Assembly: GCA_025361685.1 (NCBI GenBank)
Contig: JANYKE010000073.1
Coordinates: forward strand, 1-9,381
Direction: 5' to 3'
From: Eubacteriales bacterium
Lineage (GTDB): Bacteria; Bacillota; Clostridia; JANYKE01
DNA: 9,381 nucleotides
Shown here: positions 1 to 7,035 of the stretch, piece by piece
Numbering within the stretch: position 1 is the first letter of the stretch
How the letters are laid out: each line of letters opens with the position of its first letter
The notes under the pieces: generated by a model
Database searches by the model: none
What the model was told of the DNA's origin: nothing
The model's input: the letters and a program-made list of their open reading frames with translations, nothing else
Position numbers and translations under genes: made by a program

Positions 1-33
1 AGTTGTGTCAGCAATGTTAACTTCGTTTTCCAA
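1..33 (-). CDS. Possible 5' end of a further minus-strand gene (partial, uncertain)
   Basis: Reading leftward from a TTG at 33-31, eleven codons stay open to the window edge (M-E-N-E-V-N-I-A-D-T-T). A purine-rich GAGAGAG lies about 10 nt upstream (positions 44-50), and the TTG is 30 nt downstream of the trpS stop, so a co-transcribed gene is possible. The fragment is too short to recognise. A GTG at 44-42 opens another frame, but it lies directly against the purine run, which is too close for a normal ribosome binding site. This is a weak call. Confidence 0.2.
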   Translation of the reverse strand, partial: MENEVNIADTT

Positions 34-63
34 TCTATTACCACTCTCTCAAATATTTTGGCC

Positions 64-1044
64 TTATATTTTTATTGCCTTACGAACTTCTTCCAGTGTC
101 GCTTTTGCTCTAATCGAAGCTTCTTTTCTGCCCTGTTCAAGAATATCATAAACCATGTCTTTGTTTTTCAAGTACTCAATTCTCCTATCGTGAATCGGCA
201 CAAAAAATTTTTGCATATTATCGATCAAGTTTTTCTTGCACTGGACGCATCCTATCTCACCTTTTTTGCATGCCACAGAAATACTGTCAACTTCATTCTC
301 GCTAAACACTTTATGAAATGCATATACACTGCAAATATCAGGGTGTCCCGGATCATCCTTTTTAATTCTGGCGGGATCAGTGACCATTCCGCGAACTTTT
401 GCGGCAACCTCATCCGGCGAATCAGAAATCGAGATTGTATTGTTATAGCTCTTGCTCATTTTTCGTCCATCAGTTCCCGGAAGAGCTGTTGTCTTGGTTA
501 GAAGTGATTTCGGTTCAGGGAAAATCTCCGTGTACAAGAAGTTGAACCTTCTTCCGATTTCTCTGGTCAATTCAATGTGGGGCAGCTGATCTTCTCCAAC
601 CGGCACTGCATCGGCTTTATACATCAATATATCTGCCGCCTGCAAGCATGGATAACCAAGAAATCCATATGTAGAAATATTTTTTTCCGAAAGCTCATTG
701 AGTTGTGATTTATATGTTGGACATCTTTCAAGCCATGAAAGCGGTGTGATCATAGAAAATATCAGAAACAACTCTGTGTGCTCCGGGATTTGACTTTGGA
801 CGAATATTGCATTTTTTGCAGGATCAAGCCCTGCACTCAACCAGTCAACAGCCATTTTAAATGTATTCTCTTTAATTGAGTCAGTATTTTCATACTCAGT
901 TGTGAGTGCATGCCAATCAGCAATAAAGTAATAACCTTTATATTCATTTTGGAAATTTATCCAATTACTTAGAGCTCCGAAATAATTGCCCAGATGAGTG
1001 ATTCCGGTTGGTCTCATACCGCTAAGTATAATTTTTTCCTTCAT
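64..1044 (-). CDS. trpS: Tryptophanyl-tRNA synthetase, probable Fe-S cluster type
   Basis: This cytoplasmic class I aminoacyl-tRNA synthetase charges tRNA-Trp with tryptophan using ATP. The protein has 326 residues, normal for bacterial TrpRS. The HIGH-type motif is PTGITHLGNY (residues 12-21), the KMSKS motif is at 195-199 within GRKMSKSYNN, and the conserved tract DILMYKADAVPVGEDQ (about 138-152) lies between them. I chose the ATG at 1044 because AGGAAAGG-like bases (1055-1061) lie 10 nt upstream and the protein then begins just before the first catalytic strand. An upstream in-frame TTG at 1101 would add 19 unconserved residues. Cysteines 238, 259, 266 and 269 form C-x20-C-x6-C-x2-C, close to the [4Fe-4S] motif known from Thermotoga maritima TrpRS; that cluster is inferred here. 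The gene is divergent from the M50 protease gene. The leader is too short for a T-box, and no terminator hairpin is seen after the stop. Confidence 0.97.
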   Translation of the reverse strand: MKEKIILSGMRPTGITHLGNYFGALSNWINFQNEYKGYYFIADWHALTTEYENTDSIKENTFKMAVDWLSAGLDPAKNAIFVQSQIPEHTELFLIFSMITPLSWLERCPTYKSQLNELSEKNISTYGFLGYPCLQAADILMYKADAVPVGEDQLPHIELTREIGRRFNFLYTEIFPEPKSLLTKTTALPGTDGRKMSKSYNNTISISDSPDEVAAKVRGMVTDPARIKKDDPGHPDICSVYAFHKVFSENEVDSISVACKKGEIGCVQCKKNLIDNMQKFFVPIHDRRIEYLKNKDMVYDILEQGRKEASIRAKATLEEVRKAIKI

Positions 1045-1081
1045 AATCGTAATACCTTTCCTATATGTAGTAATATACAAC

Positions 1082-1110
1082 TTGCAAATATCGTAACACA
1101 ATGCTACAAT
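1082..1110 (+). promoter_or_regulatory. Putative sigma-A promoter for the M50 protease gene
   Basis: TTGCAA (1082-1087; four of six bases match TTGACA) is separated by exactly 17 bp from TACAAT (1105-1110; five of six match TATAAT). Initiation near 1117 would leave a leader of about 30 nt that contains the GGAGG ribosome binding site at 1137. The element interleaves with the opposing trpS promoter. Confidence 0.55.
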
Positions 1111-1118
1111 AATTTCAA
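1090..1118 (-). promoter_or_regulatory. Putative sigma-A promoter for trpS
   Basis: On the minus strand TTGAAA (1113-1118; five of six bases match the consensus) is followed by a 17-bp spacer and TACGAT (1090-1095; four of six). Initiation would fall near 1083, giving a leader of about 40 nt before the trpS ATG. An alternative minus-strand pair is TTGTGT (1096-1101), an 18-bp spacer and TATATT (1072-1077). Either could work, and both overlap the plus-strand promoter of the protease gene. Confidence 0.5.
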
Positions 1119-1136
1119 TGTAATTTCACTCAATTT

Positions 1137-1141
1137 GGAGG
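1137..1141 (+). promoter_or_regulatory. Ribosome binding site that supports a TTG start
   Basis: A consensus GGAGG lies 7 nt before the TTG at 1149. No in-frame ATG or GTG gives a comparable start: the first internal methionine is about residue 68, beyond the catalytic motif. The site therefore fixes the TTG as the start of the M50 protease. Confidence 0.85.
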
Positions 1142-1148
1142 TGCGACT

Positions 1149-1796
1149 TTGGATTTACTAGGCGGTTTATTTTCAAGGGATTGGCTTATTACCACACTAT
1201 ACATACTACCGGGCATTATCTTGGGATTTACTTTTCATGAGTTTTGCCATGCTGCTGTTGCTGTTCGCCTTGGCGACCCAACTCCAAAACATCAAAAGAG
1301 ACTGACTCTTAATCCCCTTGCACACATTGATCCGATTGGATTTATAGCCATGATTTTATTTCATTTCGGATGGGCAAAACCGGTAATGATCAATCCCAAT
1401 AATTTTAAAAACCCTCGCCGTGACGATATGTTGGTATCCGTTGCGGGACCTATTTCGAATTTAGTTCTTGCGACTGTTATGTTTGTTATATTTAAATTTC
1501 TTCCGATTAGTCCAATGTCTCCAACAAGCAATGACCCAATGAGTATATTTGCGATAATAGTCTATTACGCTTTCTTTTTTAACATTGTACTATTTGTGTT
1601 TAATCTTATCCCGATTCCACCGCTTGACGGTTATCATGTAGCAAGAAATTTTATTCCATACAAGTATTTTGACAAATTGGCAGTATTCGAACGCTACTCC
1701 ATTTATATATTGCTTGCTGTTATTTTCTTGCTAGGCAATTACATTTTTTTGGCTGCAGATTTTATTAGGTCTTTATATTATATGCTTCCATTTTAA
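1149..1796 (+). CDS. Site-2-type membrane zinc metalloprotease (M50 family)
   Basis: This 215-residue integral membrane protein belongs to the small M50 peptidases, which are intramembrane zinc proteases. The zinc-binding HExxH motif is HEFCH at residues 30-34 in the first membrane helix. The third ligand is expected to be Asp160 in IPIPPLDGYHV near the C-terminal side, and the family-typical AGPISN sits at 99-104. Hydrophobic segments lie at about 13-31, 59-80, 94-118, 132-156 and 180-204. There is no PDZ domain and no CBS domain, so it is neither RseP-like nor a long SpoIVFB-like form. It starts with TTG behind GGAGG. It is divergent from trpS and convergent with recO, 15 bp apart. Its substrate cannot be inferred from the neighbours. 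The family assignment is firm and the cellular role is unknown. Confidence 0.93.
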   Translation: MDLLGGLFSRDWLITTLYILPGIILGFTFHEFCHAAVAVRLGDPTPKHQKRLTLNPLAHIDPIGFIAMILFHFGWAKPVMINPNNFKNPRRDDMLVSVAGPISNLVLATVMFVIFKFLPISPMSPTSNDPMSIFAIIVYYAFFFNIVLFVFNLIPIPPLDGYHVARNFIPYKYFDKLAVFERYSIYILLAVIFLLGNYIFLAADFIRSLYYMLPF

Positions 1797-1811
1797 TTAT
1801 TGCTTATCCAA
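1797..1811. other. 15-bp convergent gap without a visible terminator
   Basis: The stop codons of the M50 gene (plus) and recO (minus) are only 15 bp apart. The gap is AT-rich, holds no GC-rich stem and has no stem followed by a T-run on either strand. Transcripts from the two sides probably overlap at their 3' ends, unless termination occurs inside the opposing gene or is Rho-dependent. Confidence 0.6.
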
Positions 1812-2558
1812 TTATATTATTACTTTAAGAGATTTAAATGTTTTGTCCGTGCAAACTCTGACATATTCTTCGGTTATCGCGGACAGCTCTTTTTGAACCG
1901 GCTCTGAAACTCCAAACGAAAAAACATCTTCAACCTTCGCAAAAACAATATGCCTAAGTGCAAGTGCTGTTGACGGAATAATTTTAACGTCTGCAACTTC
2001 CCCTTGCTCTGTGCAAATGCAGCTTTTGCAAACTATACCTGAATGCCCGTATGAAAACGTTGCAGCTTCCCTTTCTTCTTCAAACTCCTTATTGCAAATA
2101 ACACAGACGTTAACACAAGGTGCAACTCCTGAGTACATCATTGATCGCATCTCAAAAATTGATTTTATCAAATTCTTGTTTTTTCTGGTCAAATAATACA
2201 GGCTGTTAAGAAAAAGTTTTAACAGGTCTTCACTTTCATCTTCTTCTTGTGCAATTGCATTTACTATTTCGCAAAAATAGCAAGCATAAAAATACGCATC
2301 CAAATCATTTCGTATCTCATAAAATGATTCACATATATTGATATCATTTGCGCTATACATCGTCTTGCCTTTATATAAGGTAAATTCACTATAGCAAAGT
2401 AAAGATGCTGCCGCCGCTACGCCACTTTTACCTTTTCTTGCCCCTTTGACTGACACGGAAATAATACCGTGTTCTGCTGTAAGTACAGCCAAAATTTTAT
2501 CGGTCTCTCCGAAATTAACTTCTCTGGTAACTATTCCTTTAATTTTCAAGTATGCCAT
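1812..2558 (-). CDS. recO: DNA repair and recombination mediator RecO
   Basis: RecO works with RecR and RecF to load RecA onto SSB-coated single-stranded DNA and can anneal strands. The 248-residue protein has the usual length. The N-terminal OB-fold opens with the family-typical GIVTREVNFGETDKILAVLT (residues 8-27), followed by KGARKGKSG (38-46), a basic DNA-contact loop. A helical region follows. A Cys4 zinc finger is visible: C152-x2-C155 and C177-x2-C180, with extra cysteines at 148 and 182. The ATG at 2558 lies 9 nt after the era stop, and its AGGGTGAG ribosome binding site overlaps that stop codon, so translation is probably coupled to era. It is the last gene of the minus-strand operon. 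The glyQ/glyS genes that often follow recO in Firmicutes are not here; the convergent protease gene is. Confidence 0.95.
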   Translation of the reverse strand: MAYLKIKGIVTREVNFGETDKILAVLTAEHGIISVSVKGARKGKSGVAAAASLLCYSEFTLYKGKTMYSANDINICESFYEIRNDLDAYFYACYFCEIVNAIAQEEDESEDLLKLFLNSLYYLTRKNKNLIKSIFEMRSMMYSGVAPCVNVCVICNKEFEEEREAATFSYGHSGIVCKSCICTEQGEVADVKIIPSTALALRHIVFAKVEDVFSFGVSEPVQKELSAITEEYVRVCTDKTFKSLKVII

Positions 2559-2567
2559 GCGCTCACC

Positions 2568-3479
2568 CTACTTTTTTTCATAACCTAATTGTCTCAGCAT
2601 GCTTGTATTATTCTTCCAGTCTTTTTTAACCTTGATATGCAGTTGTAGAAAAACCTGTGTATTCAAAAAATATTCTATGTCGGTTCTTGCAAATGATCCG
2701 ATTGTCTTAATCATTTCTCCGCCCTTGCCGATAATAATTGCTTTGTGGGTTTCCTTTTCGCAAAAAATTGTTGCATCGATATCAATTAATTCTTTTCCAC
2801 CCTTACCTATTCTATCTTTAAATTTATCGATCTCAACGCCAATGCCATGCGGAACCTCATCATTAAGCAGCCTTAGCATTTTTTCGCGAATTATTTCTGC
2901 AACAATAACCTTCTCCGGTTGGTCGGTAAATTCATCATCAGGAAAATATTTCGGACCCTCTTGCATATTTTTTCTAATTTCTAAAAGCAGAACATCCACA
3001 CCTTCGCCGGTCTGAGCTGAAATGCAAAAAATGCCATCAAACTCAATTACATTTTTATACATTTCAATTACTTCTAAAATCTTTTCTTTTTTTATTGTAT
3101 CAATCTTGTTAATTGCAAGAAATATTTTTGCATCTTTATTTTTCTTTCTTGCTCCAACTATCAGGTCAGCATTTCCCGGAAATTCATTCTTCTTTTTTGC
3201 ATCAATCAGAAACAGAATAATATCTGTGTCTTTCATACTGCTCTTTGCAGAATTGACCATATACTCATCAAGCTTCGAGGTAGGACTATGCAGCCCGGGT
3301 GTGTCAAAAAAAATCATTTGATAATCTTCGCCGGACAAAATGCCTCTAATTGAGTTGCGCGTAGTTTGTGGTTTCTTTGAAACAATCGCAATCTTCTCTC
3401 CTAGAATCTTGTTTAGCAGAGTTGACTTCCCCACATTTGGTCTTCCGACAATCGAAATGAATCCTGATTTAAAGCTCAT
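2568..3479 (-). CDS. era: GTPase Era, 16S rRNA-binding ribosome assembly factor
   Basis: Era binds the 3' end of 16S rRNA in the small-subunit precursor and couples GTP hydrolysis to assembly. The 303-residue length is typical. The GTPase motifs are complete: G1 GRPNVGKS (12-19), the switch I region around QTTRN (38-42), G3 DTPG (59-62), G4 NKID (124-127) and G5 SAQ (154-156). The C-terminal type II KH domain has the GKGGEMIK loop (251-258). I chose the ATG at 3479 because GGAGG (3484-3488) lies 5 nt upstream and the protein then begins just before G1. The first 11 bp overlap the end of ybeY, which indicates translational coupling. In many Firmicutes dgkA and cdd lie between ybeY and era; here the two are directly joined. 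Confidence 0.97.
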   Translation of the reverse strand: MSFKSGFISIVGRPNVGKSTLLNKILGEKIAIVSKKPQTTRNSIRGILSGEDYQMIFFDTPGLHSPTSKLDEYMVNSAKSSMKDTDIILFLIDAKKKNEFPGNADLIVGARKKNKDAKIFLAINKIDTIKKEKILEVIEMYKNVIEFDGIFCISAQTGEGVDVLLLEIRKNMQEGPKYFPDDEFTDQPEKVIVAEIIREKMLRLLNDEVPHGIGVEIDKFKDRIGKGGKELIDIDATIFCEKETHKAIIIGKGGEMIKTIGSFARTDIEYFLNTQVFLQLHIKVKKDWKNNTSMLRQLGYEKK

Positions 3480-3978
3480 ATCGTCCTCCAATAATTTCTT
3501 TTTGCAATTCAAACATTTTTTTCTCATCAGAATCATTTTCATGATCGTAACCAATCAAATGTAAGAGGCCATGTAAGGCTAGAAAAGATATTTCTCTTTC
3601 GATAGAATGTTTGTATGATTTAGCTTGCGCTATTGCTTTTGGTAATGATATTACAACATCTCCGATTATCAAATGTCCGGTTTCGGGATCATAATCAGCA
3701 TTCTCTTCAAGTAATGTTCCGTTTGAAAACCCGGAAATGGGGAATGATAATACATCCGTTGTTTTGTTAATACTTCGGTGCTCACAATTAATTGTCTTCA
3801 TCTCTTCATCATCAACAAAAATAATTGCAACATCAATTTGTTGCAAAATTCCGATATGCAATAATGCCTGATCAAATGTTTTTTTGACAAGCCTGCGAAA
3901 AGTCATTTTTGCATTTTGGTTTTTACAATTGATACTTGAAAGATTAGCTGTTCTGAAGATGAAAGAATACTTATTCAT
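3469..3978 (-). CDS. ybeY: Endoribonuclease YbeY, 16S rRNA maturation factor
   Basis: YbeY is a zinc-dependent endoribonuclease acting in 16S rRNA 3'-end maturation and 70S quality control. The protein has 169 residues. The zinc-binding signature HGLLHLIGYDH spans residues 136-146 (ligands His136, His140 and His146). The upstream signature INKTTDVLSFP (70-80) follows the conserved Arg68. I chose the ATG at 3978 because GAGG (3985-3988) lies 6 nt upstream. It overlaps the pgpH stop by 8 bp in an ATGAATAA arrangement, so ribosomes leaving pgpH can restart at once. Its last 11 bp overlap era and carry the era ribosome binding site. Pairing with Era fits the shared role at the 16S rRNA 3' end. 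Confidence 0.96.
   Translation of the reverse strand: MNKYSFIFRTANLSSINCKNQNAKMTFRRLVKKTFDQALLHIGILQQIDVAIIFVDDEEMKTINCEHRSINKTTDVLSFPISGFSNGTLLEENADYDPETGHLIIGDVVISLPKAIAQAKSYKHSIEREISFLALHGLLHLIGYDHENDSDEKKMFELQKEIIGGRYEL
3484..3488 (-). promoter_or_regulatory. era ribosome binding site embedded in ybeY
   Basis: On the minus strand a consensus GGAGG, encoding Gly-Gly near the YbeY C-terminus, lies 5 nt before the era ATG. It decides the era start in favour of 3479 over a longer upstream frame that would add 25 unconserved residues. Confidence 0.85.
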
Positions 3979-6160
3979 TCTTAACCTCATCACTCTTTCT
4001 GAGAGCTTCAAGTTCCGGATAGGCAATCCTTGTATGATACATTCCGTTTAGAATCTTAATAAATGTTCTTGAAGCGATTCCAATCTGATTTAATGTAATG
4101 TTACAATTGTCAAGTTGTCCATCATTTAGTTTTTCTTTAATCAATTTATGAACAAACTTGTCTATTGCATCTTCGGTTTTCTCGGGCAGGCTCCTTACTG
4201 CAGCTTCTATTGAATCAGCTAGCATTACCAATCCTGCTTCAATACTAACAGGTCTTGGATTTGGATATCTGTAATCATCAATATTAACATTCTCAGCACC
4301 GTACTTTTCAACTGCCTTAGCATAGAAATAGTGCACAACAGTGTTGCCATGATGCTGTTCAATAATGTCACAAATCTGCTGAGGAAGCCTATATTTCTTC
4401 GCAATTCTTACTCCTTCAGAAGTATGATTCTTTATTATTTCAGTGCTCGTTTCGGGCAGGATATTATCGTGAGGATTAATTAGCAGTTGATTTTCCTTGT
4501 ACATATATGCTTTTGGCATTTTCCCAACGTCGTGGTAGAGAGCGCCAACGCGAGTTAGTTCCGGATTAGCGCCAACCTGCGTTGCCGCTATCTCTGCCAG
4601 ATTGCCAACCATAAGTCCATGATGATAGGTTCCGGGCGCTTCCATAAGCAGCTTTTGAAGAAGCGGACTGCTCGAGTTTCCCAGTTCCAAAAGCTTCATA
4701 GGCGTCAAGAAATCAAATATTGTTTCGACAAATGGCATCAAGCCAATTGTTATCAGTGATGCAACAATTGCATTTATAAAACCGTATCCGCATGTAATCA
4801 TTAATTGAATCGGATCAATCTGATTAAAAAATACTACTGCAAAAAGTACTACTATATTTGAAATTCCTGCAAGAAGCATCAAAAGCGGAAGTCTGCTTCT
4901 TTTCTTGATTTTTGAGGCAACAAAAGCGCTCACTGTACCTGTGACAAGAATTATTGATAGCATTTCAATATCTCCTGATGTCATAAAGAAAGCAGCAAAA
5001 AGAATGACCGAATTTACCGCAAGACTTTTTCTCATTCCCAACAGCGTACCAAGCAGCATCGGTGCAATCAATACCGGTAGTGCAAACTTCCACAAATCAT
5101 ATATAAAGAATGTCAACAATAATACAACTACAATAATTATGCAAATAAACAAGAATTCCTTGAATGGTATTCGTTTTTCTTTTGCAAATTTATACAGCAG
5201 CAGATATAGAATCAATCCCATTATTAATGTAATAACAAGACTGCTTATAAAATATTGCCAGTTAATTCCATTTGATGTTGAATAAATATTTAATTCGGTA
5301 AGTCTATCGATAGTTTCCTGTGTAACTGTTTGCCCATAGTTAATTATTCTTTCGCCTTTTTTAATTGTATCCGCCGTGATTGTTGCAGCATATACTTCGG
5401 AATATTTCTGATTTTTGTTGAATTCAGTTAAGCTGGCGTCAAGCTGACGATTTGGGACAATAACATTTTTTAATATTTCTGAATTAAAAGTCTTTAGATA
5501 ATTTGCCAAGTCACTGCCGACAACATTCTGCTGGAGGCTATTCAAAGTATCTGCAACATTATCAGAAGTGATATCATTTTTCATTGCAGAAGTAATTTCA
5601 TTTTTTATTTTCTGTTTTGAATTTGCAACTGCGTCTGCATTTGTCGGTATAATAAGTTGAAGTGATACATCCTGACTTATAACAACACTCTTTGCCGCAA
5701 GGTCTGTTACCACTTGTGCTGCAACTGTTTTTGTTTGCGAGGCAAGCAAAGTATTATAATTTTTATCGCGCGTAGTGGTTCCGGCTGTTTGAAGGTTAGC
5801 AACCGGTTTGGAAACGCTTGATTCAACGACAGAATAGTAATTATCAACTTTCACAAGCGAATCGTAGTATACATTATATATTTCTGTGTAAACCGGCTTC
5901 ACAGCATCTGCGGCAATTTTAGCCTCAGCTTCTGCCCTCACTTTGTAGACACTGTCACGTGGTGCAACAATATCATACCTTGATATGTCACCTACTTGAA
6001 GTGAATATTTCAGTGGCAAAACAGAATTATAGATAATGATAAATGCACAGATAAAGGCAAAGAAGGCTGTAATAACAAATGGATTTATTATCCTCTTTCT
6101 TGTTTCTTGATCATTTATAATTTTTTTCAAATCTAAAATTCGATTTATTTTTTTCTTCAT
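3971..6160 (-). CDS. pgpH: 7TM-HD membrane phosphohydrolase, cyclic-di-AMP phosphodiesterase PgpH family
   Basis: Members of this family (PgpH of Listeria, YqfF of Bacillus) hydrolyse cyclic di-AMP, a second messenger for potassium, turgor and cell-wall control. The 729-residue protein starts with a membrane helix (about 29-45), then a large extracytoplasmic 7TMR-HDED domain (about 46-302), then a cluster of about six or seven membrane helices (304-475), and a cytoplasmic HD domain. Metal-site residues are present: HH at 513-514, HD at 543-544 (LYHDVGKM), His579 (NHTSEG), HH at 603-604 (EQHHG) and Asp649 (LADS). The ATG at 6160 has GGAG 8 nt upstream. It overlaps ybeY by 8 bp. In Firmicutes phoH often precedes this gene, but here a TPR protein gene does. 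A promoter-like element lies directly upstream. The domain call is firm; cyclic di-AMP as substrate is inferred from the family. Confidence 0.94.
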   Translation of the reverse strand: MKKKINRILDLKKIINDQETRKRIINPFVITAFFAFICAFIIIYNSVLPLKYSLQVGDISRYDIVAPRDSVYKVRAEAEAKIAADAVKPVYTEIYNVYYDSLVKVDNYYSVVESSVSKPVANLQTAGTTTRDKNYNTLLASQTKTVAAQVVTDLAAKSVVISQDVSLQLIIPTNADAVANSKQKIKNEITSAMKNDITSDNVADTLNSLQQNVVGSDLANYLKTFNSEILKNVIVPNRQLDASLTEFNKNQKYSEVYAATITADTIKKGERIINYGQTVTQETIDRLTELNIYSTSNGINWQYFISSLVITLIMGLILYLLLYKFAKEKRIPFKEFLFICIIIVVVLLLTFFIYDLWKFALPVLIAPMLLGTLLGMRKSLAVNSVILFAAFFMTSGDIEMLSIILVTGTVSAFVASKIKKRSRLPLLMLLAGISNIVVLFAVVFFNQIDPIQLMITCGYGFINAIVASLITIGLMPFVETIFDFLTPMKLLELGNSSSPLLQKLLMEAPGTYHHGLMVGNLAEIAATQVGANPELTRVGALYHDVGKMPKAYMYKENQLLINPHDNILPETSTEIIKNHTSEGVRIAKKYRLPQQICDIIEQHHGNTVVHYFYAKAVEKYGAENVNIDDYRYPNPRPVSIEAGLVMLADSIEAAVRSLPEKTEDAIDKFVHKLIKEKLNDGQLDNCNITLNQIGIASRTFIKILNGMYHTRIAYPELEALRKSDEVKNE

Positions 6161-6198
6161 TCAACTGGCTCCAAGTTTTTTGTAATCATTTCTGTGTT

Positions 6199-6227
6199 AT
6201 TATACGCTATTTTTTCAAATTCTTCAA
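6199..6227 (-). promoter_or_regulatory. Putative sigma-A promoter for the pgpH-ybeY-era-recO block
   Basis: On the minus strand TTGAAG (6222-6227; four of six bases match TTGACA) is followed by a 17-bp spacer and a perfect TATAAT (6199-6204). The -35 part lies inside the last codons of the TPR gene, and the -10 box is just past its stop codon. Initiation near 6192 would give a leader of about 30 nt containing the GGAG ribosome binding site of pgpH. This would let the housekeeping block be expressed independently of the upstream hydrolase-TPR genes. Confidence 0.6.
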
Positions 6228-7025
6228 TGCATCAACAATTTCTTCCTTTTGAATAGTACTTGTAAATGAAAAATTGCACTCAAGTGCTTGTGAAAAAGCA
6301 GTTTCTGCTCTGTCAGTCTCGCCTATTTTCATTAAGGCTGTTCCATAATTATAATATATTTCCGGAAATAATATTTCATTTGAAATTATTTTCTCGTATA
6401 TTTCAATTGCTTTTTCCGGCTCTCCGTTTTTTATTAGACACGCGGCATAATTATCAATAATAACGGGGTCGCTTGAGCTGTAATCATATGCTTCCCTATT
6501 GAAATCAAGTGCCTCATTTATTGGCAGCATTTCAAGTTTATAATATCCTAAAGTTCCATATATGATTGTGTTTCTGTAATCTGCAATAACTTCTTCAGCA
6601 ACACCCATTGCTTCATGCTTCTTATCAGTTTTCCATAACAACAGTGACAATGTTGATTTATACTTTACATATTCCCTGTCTGTCATATCTTTCTTTGAAA
6701 GAAATTCCAGTGCTTTCAAGCATTTTGTTGTATCACCTATTTTCAATTGCATATATGCATAGAAATTTAAATTTGCCGAATTTAAATGCCCTGTACGCCA
6801 TGCACGCTCAAACCATTTATATCCATTGGCGCTATCACCAAACGCATATCGGTTACGTCCAATAGTCGTAAGTATTGATGGATATTTAATCACGACAACT
6901 ACAGAAATGTAAATTAGCGCAAGAATAACTGCAACACGAAAATTGAAAAACATGTAAATCACTATTGCAACAGCAGCCAGAAAAAAAGCAAATGAGATAA
7001 TTGAATTTCTTTTTTCAATATCCAT
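6207..7025 (-). CDS. Membrane-anchored tetratricopeptide-repeat protein
   Basis: I do not recognise a named family. The 272-residue protein begins with two closely spaced hydrophobic helices (about 8-27 and 31-48), probably a membrane hairpin. A soluble helical-repeat region fills the rest. The clearest TPR units are at about 187-217 and 221-253, each with the Tyr/Ala and Gly-x-x-x-x-A spacing of the consensus (NYAACLIKNGEPEKAIEIY and NYGTALMKIGETDRAETAF). Weaker units lie at about 84-113 and 153-185. TPRs are protein-binding scaffolds, and the partner is unknown. The ATG at 7025 lies 10 nt after the hydrolase stop, so the two genes are probably co-transcribed. The best ribosome-binding-like bases (AAGAAAGG) are about 14 nt upstream, so initiation may depend on coupling. 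An in-frame TTG at 7076 inside the hydrolase gene is no better. Confidence 0.85.
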   Translation of the reverse strand: MDIEKRNSIISFAFFLAAVAIVIYMFFNFRVAVILALIYISVVVVIKYPSILTTIGRNRYAFGDSANGYKWFERAWRTGHLNSANLNFYAYMQLKIGDTTKCLKALEFLSKKDMTDREYVKYKSTLSLLLWKTDKKHEAMGVAEEVIADYRNTIIYGTLGYYKLEMLPINEALDFNREAYDYSSSDPVIIDNYAACLIKNGEPEKAIEIYEKIISNEILFPEIYYNYGTALMKIGETDRAETAFSQALECNFSFTSTIQKEEIVDALKNLKK

Positions 7026-7035
7026 ATTAGTATTT

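Noticed and set aside
58..501. Plus-strand open frame of 147 codons opposite trpS
   Set aside because: It is antisense to a clearly conserved synthetase, and its Phe/Ser/Cys-rich composition is what the complement of AT-rich coding gives. The same applies to the plus-strand frames opposite era, recO, pgpH, the TPR gene and the hydrolase.
1045..1148. T-box riboswitch or tryptophan attenuator upstream of trpS
   Set aside because: The divergent gap is only 104 bp and the likely trpS leader about 40 nt, too short for a T-box stem, specifier loop and antiterminator. No T-box core sequence or terminator hairpin is seen.
3480..3554. Longer N-terminus for Era starting upstream at 3554
   Set aside because: The extra 25 residues are unlike Era and lie in the ybeY coding region, while a consensus GGAGG sits 5 nt before the ATG at 3479.
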